64,000 nt of DNA from Rotaria socialis (lineage: Eukaryota; Rotifera; Eurotatoria; Philodinida; Philodinidae), in the NCBI GenBank assembly GCA_905331475.1, contig CAJNYU010000915.1:60211-124210 (forward strand). The letters are read 5' to 3'. The notes under the pieces were generated by a model. It made no database searches. It saw only the letters and a program-made list of their open reading frames with translations, and had not been told where the DNA came from. This document shows, in pieces, positions 36,982-49,778 of the stretch. The position numbers were made by a program, and so were the translations under genes. Every line of letters starts with the position of its first letter. The stretch's first letter is position 1.

Positions 36982-39900
36982 TTATTCGATAGAAAATCGT
37001 TGAACACGATCATTGCCCATATCGGCGACATAGAGATTACCATGTCGATCGAAAGACAAACCAACGGTATTTTTGAACTGATTTGCTTCTGCTCCTGGAC
37101 CATTTCCACCCACAATTACAGTGCCTTGTTTCTTGTCTCCTTGAGTCCAACGCAGTACACGATGATTATCATAGTCTGCTACATAGAGTGTACCCAACGT
37201 ATCAACGAAGATTCCTTGAGGAGAATACAGTTATGTCAAAGCACTCCCTTTGCCTTGGCCTCCAGCGACCACAATATCTTCTGTTGCATCTTTATTCCAT
37301 TTCATTATACGATGATTGTTTATGTCTGACACGTAGACATTCTGTTGTCGATCTACAAAGAGAAATGCCGGCCCGTTAAGCTGATTGAGTTCATCACCTT
37401 CACCATTGCCACCAGCTACGAGAGTGCCATTCTTCTCACCCAATTGATATCGTCTTACTTCATCTTTTTGTGTGTCAGAAACGTAGAGATCAGAGACGTG
37501 CACAGGACGAGATCTTTCGCCCTGCCCTGCCCTGTCCTGGTAAGTTTCTTGTCCTGGCGGGCGGCAGTACAGGACCAAAATAAAAATTGCGTCCTGCCCT
37601 GCAGGACAGGACAGAGCACCAGGACGACAGGATATCCTGTCCTGTGGTTATCTCCGATTGTGATCGAAAATCTCTGAGTCGTCAATGATAATAGATATTT
37701 AGTAGCGTTTTTCTTCAAGGAATACTTGAATTAATATTGTGACCCATTCGCATAGAAACAACGGTCGCTCACAATACAGCTCGAGTAACAGAAATTAGCA
37801 CGCGAAAAATGCAGCTTCTTTAAAAAACCAATATGAATAACAATAGAACAAGAGGGTAGCATACCGTCGCCAGTTGTTATTTTCGCCAATTGGCGAAACA
37901 AAAACTTTATTGTTGAACATCACACTAGAGATTCTCCAATTTGAATCAATTGAGTTATAACTAGAGCTGCCGTTAGGCCAACCTGTCAGGCCATTGTAAA
38001 ATAAGATATTCAAATCTTAATTAATCTGTTTGCATGATAATGAGTTAGAGTAAGAGACAAGGTCAGATCAGCATTATTGATCCAATTAATCGTTTCTTTA
38101 TGTGAAGAATCTTTGTATCTATTATCACATTTCTCTAAAAACCCATGTTAACAAATATATTTCTCACACAAAGAAAGGATGGACTGGGTCAATAATGCTA
38201 CTTTGAGTTAGTCTCATACTCTACTTCACTATAAATTATAGAGAACAATTCAGATTTGAATTTCATATTTTCCGGTGGTCTGGGACGCCGATCCGGTGGC
38301 AGCTCTGGTTGTAACTCAACCACAGTACTTAATATTGTGAACAGTCAAAGTGCATTGGCTCAAATGTATATAAGTACAACAATAAAAAAACATAATGCTT
38401 CAATATTCTATCATTAATTTAGTTGATTCATAATCGTAAGGATTACAATTGGCGAATTTTATCCTAGAAATTCACCAAATTGCCGATCTTCCAGAAGCTT
38501 GATTAAGAAAACTGCAGGACAACAGGACAAGCTTTTTCGTCCTGTCCTGACCTGTCCTGTCAGCTATCTTGTCCTGGCGGGCGGCAGGACAGGGCAAAAA
38601 TCAAAATTGCGCCCTGTCCTGTCGGACAGGGCAGGGCAGGACAGGACACCAGGACATCAGGACGTCCTGTCCTGTGCACGTCTCTGGTAGAGATATCTCT
38701 GCTTGTCAATAGTAAATCCATTACAATAGATGTTGTCGATGAGTATTTCTCCTTGTATTGTACCACTACGACGAGACCATCTTACAACTCGTCCGTCTTC
38801 ACAAACAATGAGACTATCCGTCTCTTTGTCAATTAATACATCAGTTGGACGATCAAATTGATGCAATCCATTTCCGTTGCTTCTGCCACCAACAACAACT
38901 TCTCCATTCGTTGTATCACCGTTCTTCCATTGCATGATACGATGATTATAGTAGTCAGCAATAATCACTGTTTGATCATAATCAACGAAGAGACCATAAG
39001 GCCAGTGGAGTTGATTAGTGGCATCGCCTCTCCCGTTACCTCCAGCAACAGTCACGCCGTTCTGTGCCCATTTAGCATTAGCAGGAATATTAACTAGAAG
39101 AGAAAACGTAAGAATAAAAGGAGATATCTCTCTCTTTCTATCGCTGAAGTGATAGTATTATTAGAAAAGAGCTACTCTTTCTCTTTCTCTCGGGTACCGC
39201 TAGTATATGAAATAATTTCGAAAGTATCGAGCAAAATTCTTTGAATAAATCATATTTTTAGAAATTCCTCAGAATACGTTTTTTCTATATTGAAAGATTA
39301 TTCTATAGAAATGAAATTCTCTTCTATGATGGTGATAAGTCTATATGTAAGAAGAAAACTCGATCAAAATGCATGAAAAATTTATATTAAAAGAATTCTT
39401 CGACAGAATTACACTATAGTAATTGTGTGATCAATCACGCATATAGAATATCGCTCTCTGTCAAGCGTATTTAAATTCTATACTTTGTAGAAAATCAAAC
39501 TAAAATAATTACGTAGGAACATATATTGCATTATTGTCTTGTTAACATAAGCAGATATTAAAAAGGGTGCAATTTTCTCGAGGTCCTCAGCAACGATTGG
39601 ATATCTATTTTCAACTTCTCAAGAAAGTTAGTTTACATCTATCGTCATTCATCAGAGTTTCATGTGATGAACTATATTTTTTTCTTTTGTGAAAATTATT
39701 CAGCTAAATTATATAAGAGTGATGTTTGTAGAACGTGGGTGTGGGTATTGATGTTCTGGACACCCACACCCCACACGTTATTGGAAATTTCCCATTGATA
39801 CAATCATTCATATTTGATCAAGATGTGGATATAACACAATTATAGAAAGCTCAAATAAGACATGTACTTTTAAGTTTGTTTCATGAAGAACTAAAATCGA

Positions 39901-42900
39901 TAGGTAATTTTGCATAAATTTTCGAAAAGAAAGAATTAGTAATTAAAAGATCTAACTGAATTTTTTGGGAAGTTCATTCGCAAATCTATGCTGAGAAACT
40001 GTATTTGAAATAATGGTTTAATTTGTTGCTGATAATCTATAACTATAGTATGAACTGATAGGTATAAATACTGTTTTGTTTTTCAACGCTTCTCAAGTTA
40101 TTTCTGAGGAATCTCACATAAAGAAAAGGAATTTTTTGTCTCATGTTAGAAATGTGGATAACATTAGTTGTCACAGAATGATTATTATATAGGCTAATTT
40201 AAATAGAAATTTTTACTTTAATACTACTTGATTCGACCGATTTACTGAATGATACAAGTCTTGGGTAAAGCTATGAAAAATCATTTTGAAGAATAATATA
40301 AAAATACGAATTTTTTTAAACAAAAAGAGTGCAATCAAGTAAAACTACTTTGATTTAATCATTTAGATAGACTGAAAGAATTAGTATTGAGTCTTTGTTT
40401 AATTGAACTAACGAAGCAAAAACTTAAGCAAAGTTAAATAGATACAATTGACTCAGTTTTAAATCGCACTGCTAGAATTTTAACTACATGAAAATGAAAA
40501 ACAAATGAAATTTCTGTGTCTGATATGGCGGTTTTAGAAAAGAGCTACTCTCGAGAAATCTTTACTAATAACTTAGTAGGTATATAGGGAAAGTTCTACT
40601 GAAAGATTCTTATTAAATAAACGGTATAGAGAAACGATAGAAAAACTGTAAGGATTCTGCTCGAGCGATTCTATAGAATGATTTCTGAATTGAAGGAGAA
40701 AAACAAAACAATTGTATCAAATTCAAAATATTTAGAGGTGTGGCATTATTATCCTTACGAAGTTACAGTCCGTTGAATAGTTACAACGTTATGGAGGTCC
40801 ATTGATATATGTTGATACAGTGTTGTTTAGAAAAACAAAATTGGAACATGTTATTATGTAGGGTTTAATGCACTTGTAGCAAGTATAATATATGAGATAT
40901 CATAATTTAATATTTTATCCTGTCACTTAGAGAGAGAAAAAGACAAACATATTTCTTTCATTCACACAAATACGAAATACGATATATATCTCGAAAAAAA
41001 AGGTGAAATCTCAAGATCGCCCTACGTTGACAACATAATAAAGTCATAACAAGGGTTAGAAGTTCATCTTTCTGGTTGCCGTGAAAATTCATCACTAACG
41101 TAAGAGAACTTTATCCATGCGTATCTATATGTACGAAGAAGTTTGCTTAACTTCTTATTGATAATCAGCTAGCTCCACAGCTAGTGAAAAATAATCAACT
41201 GATAGATATTTTTCACTACTGTTCTCAAGATACTTATCTTGAACAATAACTGCATGATAAAGTAATTTGTTTTGTCGGACGGTGATTTGAAATCAATCTT
41301 TTTCAAATATCGTTCCATAAAAACAATCATTTCTTTGTTATTGTCATATTTTAACTTTTAATTTCTATTACATCTATAGATACACTAAGAGAGGTTTCAT
41401 GCATTAGGTATGTATTTGCTTAAATCGTCTAAGAATGACCATTTTATCATATACATGCTAGTACGGGTCTACTCATTGGCAGTTCATTCATTCACATTCA
41501 GGTTTTGTTTCACATATCAACTTCCCACGTCAGAAAATAAGACTCAAATGATAAGAAGATTTTCAAAGTCTTTTAGACACATTCTACTTTTTAAATTACC
41601 GATAGATCTTTGAGTTTGAAACTGAAACATTTCAAAGTCATTTTTACCTGCTTATTCGATTGAAAAGAAAGTCTTGTATGTGTTCTTATTATTTGAAGAT
41701 AGAATGCCACTTAAATGGAATGTTCCGTGAATGCAACAAAACGTGTGCAAAAACTTTCTTCACCTATTTGTTTGATTTCAGATTACAAGAAAAATCAACT
41801 CAATATGAGAAAACAGCTGATTTTTTTGTCAATTAAACACAAGAAGAGAATGAAGAATAATTTACATCTTTTTTTGCAATGAATATGTTATCTGTCAAGC
41901 TTGTGCAATCCTGATATCTCTATCTACCACACCTTAATCTACAGGTGATTAGTATACAGTCTCTTTCAGCATCATAATGATGTTACCGTGAGAAAACATT
42001 CATGAGGCTAAAGCATGAAGTTCCACACGTGAAAGCAAGTTATTAAACTGTTCGGACGCATATAGATTGAACGTATCACTTGGGTAACTACATATTCGCT
42101 CGAGGAAACTTCTCAGAAAAAAGAAACGAAATGTGCCCTCTTTGCATTAATGTCAATTTGAGTTGAATTATTGCTGTTCGCTGGAATTTTGAAAATGAGT
42201 TACCTGAGAATTTGAACTCATGGGAGTGATTTTACTTTATATTTTCTTTATTTTCATGTAGAATGGTGCTTGAGAAAAATCACACTTAGCTGATTATACT
42301 ATTGATTATAAAATCTAGCGATTTAGTTTCACCTACCTTCTATACTTGATTTAGTGGTGCTTGTTGTTGTAGAGGTGCTCGTTGTAGTAAGTGGTGTTGT
42401 GACGTACGGAGATAAAATTGCCTTTTCTGGACCGTAGACTATAACTTTAAATGCTCCAGTTTGTTCAGCGTTGTATGTGGTAACAACGAGAATCATAGAC
42501 TCAGCTGTTGTCAAATTTGCTATCAGCTTACAATTCCTTTTTGAACCGCTGTCATCATCTGTCGCTATTAATTTCGAATTTGGATTGTTTGAAAGGAATG
42601 ATTCATTATGGAGACATCCGTAAGTATCGATACCACTTTCGCATACAATCGTATAAATGCCGCTGCTTGAAGTCTTTAATTTAATCGCCAAGAAGTTGAA
42701 ACCGGATTCTCCTTGTTTTGGGCGTATAAACGAAGAGCTTTTCTCGGTCAAGGCGCCTGAATAGCTTGACTGGATACCAGACGTAGTCGCTGCACAATGA
42801 AAAACATACTGATCGATCATTCCGTTATTAACCTTTGGTAATAATATTTAGCAAATGTACTGATTATTTTGATACACAACAGAACGGTATTTTTGTGTCA

Positions 42901-45900
42901 TTCGGTTCAAAATAGATAAGTTTAGCAATTTGTTTAAGGCTTTTTCAATTTTAACTCGTTCTCATACTAATTACTTATAGACTTCAACAATGACAGCAAG
43001 AAAAAAATCGCATTTCGAATGAAGAAACATACACTCATTGTCATGTATTTCAAATTCATGGGTTACAATGGAAATATCGAAACAGATCACATCAAATTAA
43101 TTGAGGTATAATTCGAAATGATGAAATTGGATTCATGAAAATCTATGGTTTAATCAATGAATTTGAAATGTATCAACAGTAGTCTTTCCTTCATTATTTC
43201 AATGAATCGTTATCTACTGTCTAAATACTCGGCTAACTTTCAAATATAAGATACGAAACGAAACTTTATATTTGGAGAAGACAACTTGTTGTAAAGAATA
43301 GAAATTCTTCTCTACAACATCAGGCTGCTATCCTTTGAGGGATGTGTTCTGTGTGACTGTTTTAGAACCTTACATGGTGAAAAGTAACTTCAATAAACCA
43401 TATTTTCCTGTTATTTTCTCTGGTTTTGTAATTCATAGTTTTCAAGAGTTGCCACATTTGAAAAGAAAAGCATATTAAGAATGAGGCACGTATCTTTTGA
43501 ACGAGAAAATCTTGCCCTCAAAACACATTGGTTTTTTACCAAATCTAATGCAGTTTTTCACCTTTAGTCCTTTGAAATGTAATGAGCGTTGTGATTGTTT
43601 AAAATTGAAAATATCTGGAAGTCTTATCAAAGTTCTGCATTTTGAATTAATATGCAGATAAATTTGTTCAATTTTGAATGCTCTTTCTCGTCAAATAATT
43701 GAACTAGAAAAACAAAGCTACATCTCATTATTCTGTTAAGAATTATCGAAAAGATTGCTTGATGCCAAACTGTAGTCTCTAAAACTTTACTTAACGACAA
43801 AACCTTTTTGGTTAACATTAGCACGTTCACCTTGGTCTATAATTGAATGTTCACTTGAGCAATTAGGTGGAGGGTCCAATAGCATCGCAAAAAAAGAAGA
43901 TGCTCGCTTAATATCTATAGCTATTTTCGTAGTTTTCGTTATGTTTCATGTATTTCTTTTCATAAATATGCTTTAAAAATTAGCAGCCTACCGTAAAAAA
44001 AACTCATAAATCATTCAAACCGGCACTTAGTTTCACTTACCTGTGACTGCAATTGGCGTTGTAATAGTTGGTCTAATGACTTTTTTCGTAGTTCTTCTAA
44101 TAGCTCTTTTTGTGCTTTTTTTAGTAGCTAGTTTGGTGGTTACTGTAGTCGCTGTTGTAATTATGGGTGTTGTAGTAGTTGTTGCAGTAGTTTCTACGCT
44201 GGTTGCTTCATTAGTGTTCGTTACGATATTTAATGTGGAAATATATGGTGTTAAGCTTAATTGTGCGGGACCGTGAATTGAAATATTGAATTCTCCTATG
44301 TCGTCCGTATGGTATGTTGTAACAACGAGAATCATGGATTGATTCACCGTAAAAGTCGCTGTGATCTGAAAATTGCCTTGAGAGCCACCGTCATCTTCAG
44401 CTACTACTAGATTCGATTGTGAACTGCTTGGAATGAATGGCAACGTATATAGGTATCCGTAAGTGTCCATACGACTATCGCACACAAATGTGTAAGAGGC
44501 GCTAGCTGATGCCGTTATCTGAACCGCCATGAAATAGTAAGCCATTCCACCGCCACCGGGTCGCGAAAACTTGGGACTATTCCTGGATAAGACGTTTTTA
44601 TAGCTGAGCTGCTTATCGGAGACAGGTGCTGAAAAAAAGAAGAGAAAACATTTCTGTGATTAGATTCACATTTTTTTTGAATGAATACGATACCATTAGG
44701 TTTGTGAAACAGCACTCCCTCGCCTGAAACATACTCATATGATGATCTAGGAGCTATGCATCTTTTCAGAATGATCGTTGATTTTTCGGGACGGAGTTTA
44801 CATAATGAATTCTAAGAACTTTCTAAAGTCAATGCTAATTATCAAAGCATTTACTCAGATCTATTCTCAAAGAAAATTCAGAATGTGAGTGGGTGTAGAG
44901 AAGATTGAGATCGACGCCAATGCACCTACATCATTGAAAAGAATATTGAAAGCTGAATGAAGCAATGTTTTTTGTTTTGTTTTAGAAAAAAAGTCTTTCT
45001 AATAGAATCTTTTATACGGTAGCACTCAATTTTTAGTAACGCTGCATGCGTATTACCAGGAAAATTCAACTTTTACAAGAAACTTGAGATTCTGTAAATT
45101 TGTGCAGTCTTTGCTATCGTGGAAGCAGTTCACTAGTGAAAATATAGAACACTTTTTTCTAACTGAATTAAGCAGTGATTTTCAAGAATTATTATATGTC
45201 GTCACTCAATTGTGTTCCAAGCATAAAGTCTCATAAATGACGCCTTGTAGAAAAGTTCGTAAGAGCCACCACGTTTCATTTTAGAGCTCAAGCTTTCTTA
45301 ATGATGTATACAGTATTACTTGTAACATAATGATTGCTTATAAAACTTCGAACTCGAGTTGTTTTACTCAATTTTCAACACTTTTGCTAATGATGTATTT
45401 AGAAGCAGTATATTATGTGGGATCATCTCTTTCGATTTGTGATCAATGATCATAAAACCTACGTACACTTAATTTATTATACACAGTTGGTTTTTAAGCG
45501 AAAATCTAGTCAGGTATGTCTTATAGCAGCAAGATTTGCCGAATAACAAAATTATCCTAAATATTTATCTTCTCAAGAAAAGTTGAATTTACTCAAATAA
45601 TCTTCAACTGCTGTCAACCAATTCAGTCGAGAATAGAAACTCAATTCAGACTAGAACCCAAGCTATACATGCTAATCAAAAGCTTTCTCACACTTGCCTT
45701 GCTTTTGAAAGCAATAATCTTGATCTGCATTTTGTCTCATTGTAATTAGCATTTGTATGTCAAGAAAAACAATTTTCCTGTAATTTTTACTAGAAATTCA
45801 TAAAGTTCTCATCTAACCTAGTTTTATTTCTCACCTGCATTACGGCGGATACGATGATACAATCGTTGTACTTCATCATCTTCAATGCTTGAGTTGCGGA

Positions 45901-46694
45901 ACCGATTGTTTGCATGTCCGTCACGAATAAAGACGTCTTAATAGAATTAAATGGATTCCAAATATCACAGCGATAGTTTTATACAATGATTATGAAAATT
46001 CAAAGGGATCAAAATTGATTTTTAAACGAAATTTGATATTTTCTTAGCAACCTTGACTTCTTTTAAGTAACAAATCAAATTTTCTTTGTATTCACCTTGT
46101 ACTATTTCATTGATCTATATTTTAGAAATGACTGATACAAACGCTTATTTTTTTCATCACATCTAACTCGAGAATACAGACCAGTTGAAAATCACCGTCT
46201 GTGCAATCATATGGAGTTCAAATTTACCCCTTAACAACTGTAATACTTTTGATTTAAAGAAATATGCGATAGTCATCTGATGATTTCTCAATATAATTCT
46301 GTTTAGCATTAATCTTCATAATATTTCTTTATTTTGATGTTCTCATTTTCCTCTACTCTCTGACTCTCATCTAAATATTTAATTTTTAAATGTTTATTAC
46401 GTCATTCGGAGAAAATCTTTTCCATAGTTCGAATTTAATATTTCGTCTATGATTAATCCTAGAGTTACACAAATTTAAGATAGTATTCACTCTCTTACAA
46501 GAAACTACGCGCTAAATGTTGGACATTTTTTGATTTTCTATAATGTAAGAAAAAACATTTTTTCAATGAGATATCAAAACGTTTGTTTCCTTCTTTAATT
46601 ATAAATACTGTAGCTTACCATAGGCATCGATGTTTCGGCTATTCACTCGGCTTAAGAAGGATAATACCAGCAGTGGTAAAACAGAATAAAACAT
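36982..46694 (-). pseudogene. Secreted PPC-like/NHL-propeller protein gene, disrupted
   Basis: Five exons (46694-46619, 45936-45835, 44628-44041, 42789-42337, 39094-36982) connect with consistent phase-1 junctions. Exon 1 is a signal peptide (MFYSVLPLLVLSFLSRVNS). Exons 3 and 4 each hold one copy of a beta-rich domain with motifs DTYGYLY/DTYGCLH, an Asp-rich AEDDGGS/TDDDSGS and MILVVTTY, resembling prepeptidase C-terminal domains, each followed by a Thr-rich linker. Exon 5 encodes NHL repeats (YVADYDNHRVLRW, YVSDINNHRIMKW, IIADYYNHRIMQW) of a beta-propeller. Three lesions are present: an extra A near 39060 that shifts frame at WAQ-NGVTVAGG, a hAT-like insertion at 37491-38686, and an in-frame TAA at 37231-37233 where LTQLYSP would be expected. 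Such proteins are probably extracellular adhesion or recognition proteins; function is not known. Confidence 0.82.
37491..38686. mobile_element. 1.2-kb hAT-like non-autonomous element in an NHL exon
   Basis: Perfect 8-bp duplications GTAGAGAT (37483-37490 and 38687-38694) flank perfect terminal inverted repeats CAGAGACGTGCACAGGAC. Removing the element and one duplication restores the NHL reading frame exactly. Both subterminal regions carry dense CAGGAC/GTCCTG words and a shared block containing TCTTGTCCTGGCGGGCGGCA in the same orientation, at 37550 and 38570. The 37660-38490 interior has no transposase frame. The element could have arisen from two short MITE copies bracketing unrelated DNA. 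Confidence 0.92.
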
Positions 46695-49394
46695 GTTTCG
46701 TCGGCGTATCAGTATTTATCAGAAATGGTTATATTAAATAATTGATGCAAGTTTCTGCATCACATGTAATGCTTTATACATATCATCTCCATACACAGTT
46801 TAAGTATACCTTTTGTGTCAACAATGTTTTCTTATTTTCTGTCATCGCCAACAAGATATGTCAAAACGCAAATTATATGAAACGGATTAATTAGTATAGA
46901 CTTTCCAATGCAGATATCATGGTTACGCTGTTATTGGGAATTTCATAATATTTTCCCTATTGACTGGTTATATGTGTCATTTGACTTATATACAATGTCA
47001 ACGCCTTTTAGATCAGATAGCAGAAATCGTTATTAGCATTAGTAGTGTGGAAAAATCTTTCATTCTATTTCTTACATACAATATATACATAGTATAAATG
47101 CTATATACAATAGTTATTTAAACATTTGTAACTTTCGTTTTAAGGGACTTTCATCCGATCTCGTTATTCGATGATGAATTTTCCTTACAATTCTTCGGGT
47201 AAAAATATTGATACTTTTTTTTACCAGTATCAACGTATTGTTCATTTTTTATTTGTGAACTTCTAGGTCGCAACATAAGTATTTTGCTTCTTGTGTCAAG
47301 CATTGCTTTCAGATGATTGTAGGAGATGGAATCAAAAAATTAGAAGAATAATATGCAAATTTCATTCGCTGGTATTGTATTTCTTATTCTTTTACTTAAA
47401 TAATTCTTGTTCAACTCTCGTACTCTGAAATCTACTGAAACAAAAGTAACCTAAAATATTATTTTTCAATGTTAAATAAAATATCCATTTGGCGAGCGAC
47501 GAACTTCATTCTTAAAATATTATTGTATATAGAATCAAATAAAGCGAGTTTTTCCCTTCTAAACTTGTATCAATTGTTATAGTCGCTATGGAAACAATAT
47601 GTGGAAGTTTATGATTATGCAGCCTATTTCATTAATTTTTATGTACTATTTGAAACATAATGTGTTATAATCGATTATAATGTAATTATAGGATTATCGA
47701 TTACGTAGGAAGAAGTATATAAACTTAAAGGAAATAATAATTCGCCATGATGTCTTTTTTCAATTTTAATTTTCAAGGATCATAGTTTCTCCAGCTACAG
47801 TCATCTTATAAAAATACTCGAATAAATGTAATATATCATCGTACCAATACATGGCAGAACCACGAAAATCAGCTCAATGCAATTGAATTCATGTAGCTAG
47901 TTGAATTGGATTGAATTAAATTGACTCCTATTTTACGCTGAGTTACCCAGATCTGATGTATGATAGAAAAAGTCGCCGATTATATTGCTTCAATATGTCA
48001 ATTCACATTATATTTAATATAGCATTTTGAAGGTTCATTTTCATCCGTATATTTTTCGTAATATGTTCTAAAACTTTATTTTTACGATCGGCAGTTTTTC
48101 AAAAAGATTATAAAAAATTATATTAATAAGTGGAATTATTTTTTCTTAAGGATGTTTATTTTTTTTTTGAGAGGCAATTGAAACTCCAGAATATCAATAC
48201 TTTGTCATAGGATGTGATCGTAGCCCTTTACCTGGTCAATAATATTGTACTAATCATGTGGAAATGAATCATTCAAGCCAAATTAATCTGATAGAAGAAG
48301 AAGATGAAGACTATATTACTCCGTAATGGTGTGGATGAAGGGTATATGTGTATCAGGCCTCGAAACGAGCCATCCGGCCCGCCATTTGGGAATTTTGAGT
48401 TGGGCCGGCCGGGCTTAAAATTTTGTCGCGCCGCCCGACCCAAACTTAATTAATTTTTTCAATGGATATTTTTCAAACAAGAGTGTCGAAAATATCTAGT
48501 TTTCTTTCATTTTTCTTTCAGTAAAATATTCATTGAAATTCTTTCAATTGAATGCAATATAAATCTGTTTTTTCAACTCTAAAAGTATGGTTTAATTAGT
48601 TTGTCTTTTGTAATTATTTTAAAAAAAAAGGAGATTAAATCAACAGAATTATATTATTGCATAAAAAGGAACTAAAGTCAATCTGAATCTATTTTTAAAA
48701 CTGAAAGACAGGAATGTAACCAGAAATAAATAACATCATCTTAGTCAATTTCCTTAAGAAGATAATTGATTTTATTCGCATTTTCTGTAGTGTCCTTTAT
48801 TAATTTTGCATTTCGGAATTGTTAATAGTCAAGAATTTTTATTATGCAAATCTTTTGAAAAATTGATGGAGTCAACAAATAGAATCAGAGTATTTAATCG
48901 GTTCAAACAGATTTCGCATATATATATATATATGCATACGTGTACGTATATGCAAGCTCGAAGATACTATCAAACTCATTAAACATCATCGTCTTTGCTG
49001 AAGTGGAACAGTTTACTTTGACTAAAATAAATATTGACAGATCTCACTTTTTGACATTGAACAACTAACTTTTTTTGTTAATAAATGTTAACCTTGGAGA
49101 ACTTCGATTATTCACTAATATATCCTAGCCTTTTAATTCAAAATACAAATTAATCTGATTCTCATGCTCTTTTTTAAAAGAATGAAATTGTCCGACATGA
49201 TTCAAATTCTGTTTAAAATGAGAAGAAGTTATTTAGAAAAAATCTAATACGAACATCGGGATTAGTTTATTTAAATAAATAATCACTGTACATCTAATAT
49301 TGCACATCATAGTTTACAATACTGAAAACGACAAAATTCGATAAATAAAAACATATTCAAGAATTAAAAAAGAAAAAGAATCTGTAGGAATCAT
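46695..49394. other. Intergenic stretch
   Basis: No gene is seen. At 48354-48440 lies a GC-rich segment starting CAGGCCTCGAAACGAGC with CCGGCCCG words, like one end of a hAT-type element; no matching opposite end was found. A TATATA run is at 48919-48934. The promoter of the secreted NHL gene should be just above 46694. Confidence 0.45.
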
Positions 49395-49676
49395 TTATTG
49401 GGCTTGATTAATAACTTCGGGATCTTCCATCCATTGTTTTAGTTCTTGACGTATGTCACTGTTGACGCCTTGCTGATCTATATGTTGACAGATTGATCGA
49501 AGTCGTTGCAGTTCTTCATGTAATTTTACAATGGCCTTTTCGCGGTCAACAACTAATTCTTCTAGATATTCATATCGAAGTTTTTTTCGACGACGACATT
49601 GTCGAGCACTTTCCCGACTTTTCTCTAATTGTGTATCCGAATCAATTTTCATTGGTTTACGACCTCGTTTGCCCAT
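49395..49676 (-). CDS. crebl2: bZIP protein, CREBL2-like
   Basis: A single exon of 93 residues begins MGKRGRKPMKIDSDTQLEKS. The basic region SRESARQCRRRKKLRYEYLEELV and the following leucine zipper heptads correspond closely to human CREBL2 (120 residues), whose fly counterpart is REPTOR-BP, a partner in the TOR-regulated starvation response. The start codon lies 102 nt after the AP3M stop on the same strand, and a pyrimidine tract ending TTATTGTAG stands about 24 nt before it. This placement suggests either an upstream non-coding exon or a trans-splice acceptor in an operon-like pair. The plus-strand frame 49493-49690 is a shadow. Confidence 0.9.
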   Translation of the reverse strand: MGKRGRKPMKIDSDTQLEKSRESARQCRRRKKLRYEYLEELVVDREKAIVKLHEELQRLRSICQHIDQQGVNSDIRQELKQWMEDPEVINQAQ

Positions 49677-49778
49677 GTTATTTTCAATGAATAGAAATCT
49701 ACAATAAATAAAAAGGCACGATAAATATTTTTACTTAAAAATTGTTTGTTTAAAAAAGAAAGAACCAATTCAACAAAT

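Noticed and set aside
37345-37718. Overlapping open frames on both strands rich in Arg, Gly and Pro
   Set aside because: They arise from the repetitive CAGGAC/GTCCTG words at the end of the hAT-like element and are not genes.
44043-44276. Plus-strand frame of mostly Val and Ala
   Set aside because: It is the complement of the Thr-rich linker (ACA/ACT codons) in the secreted NHL gene.
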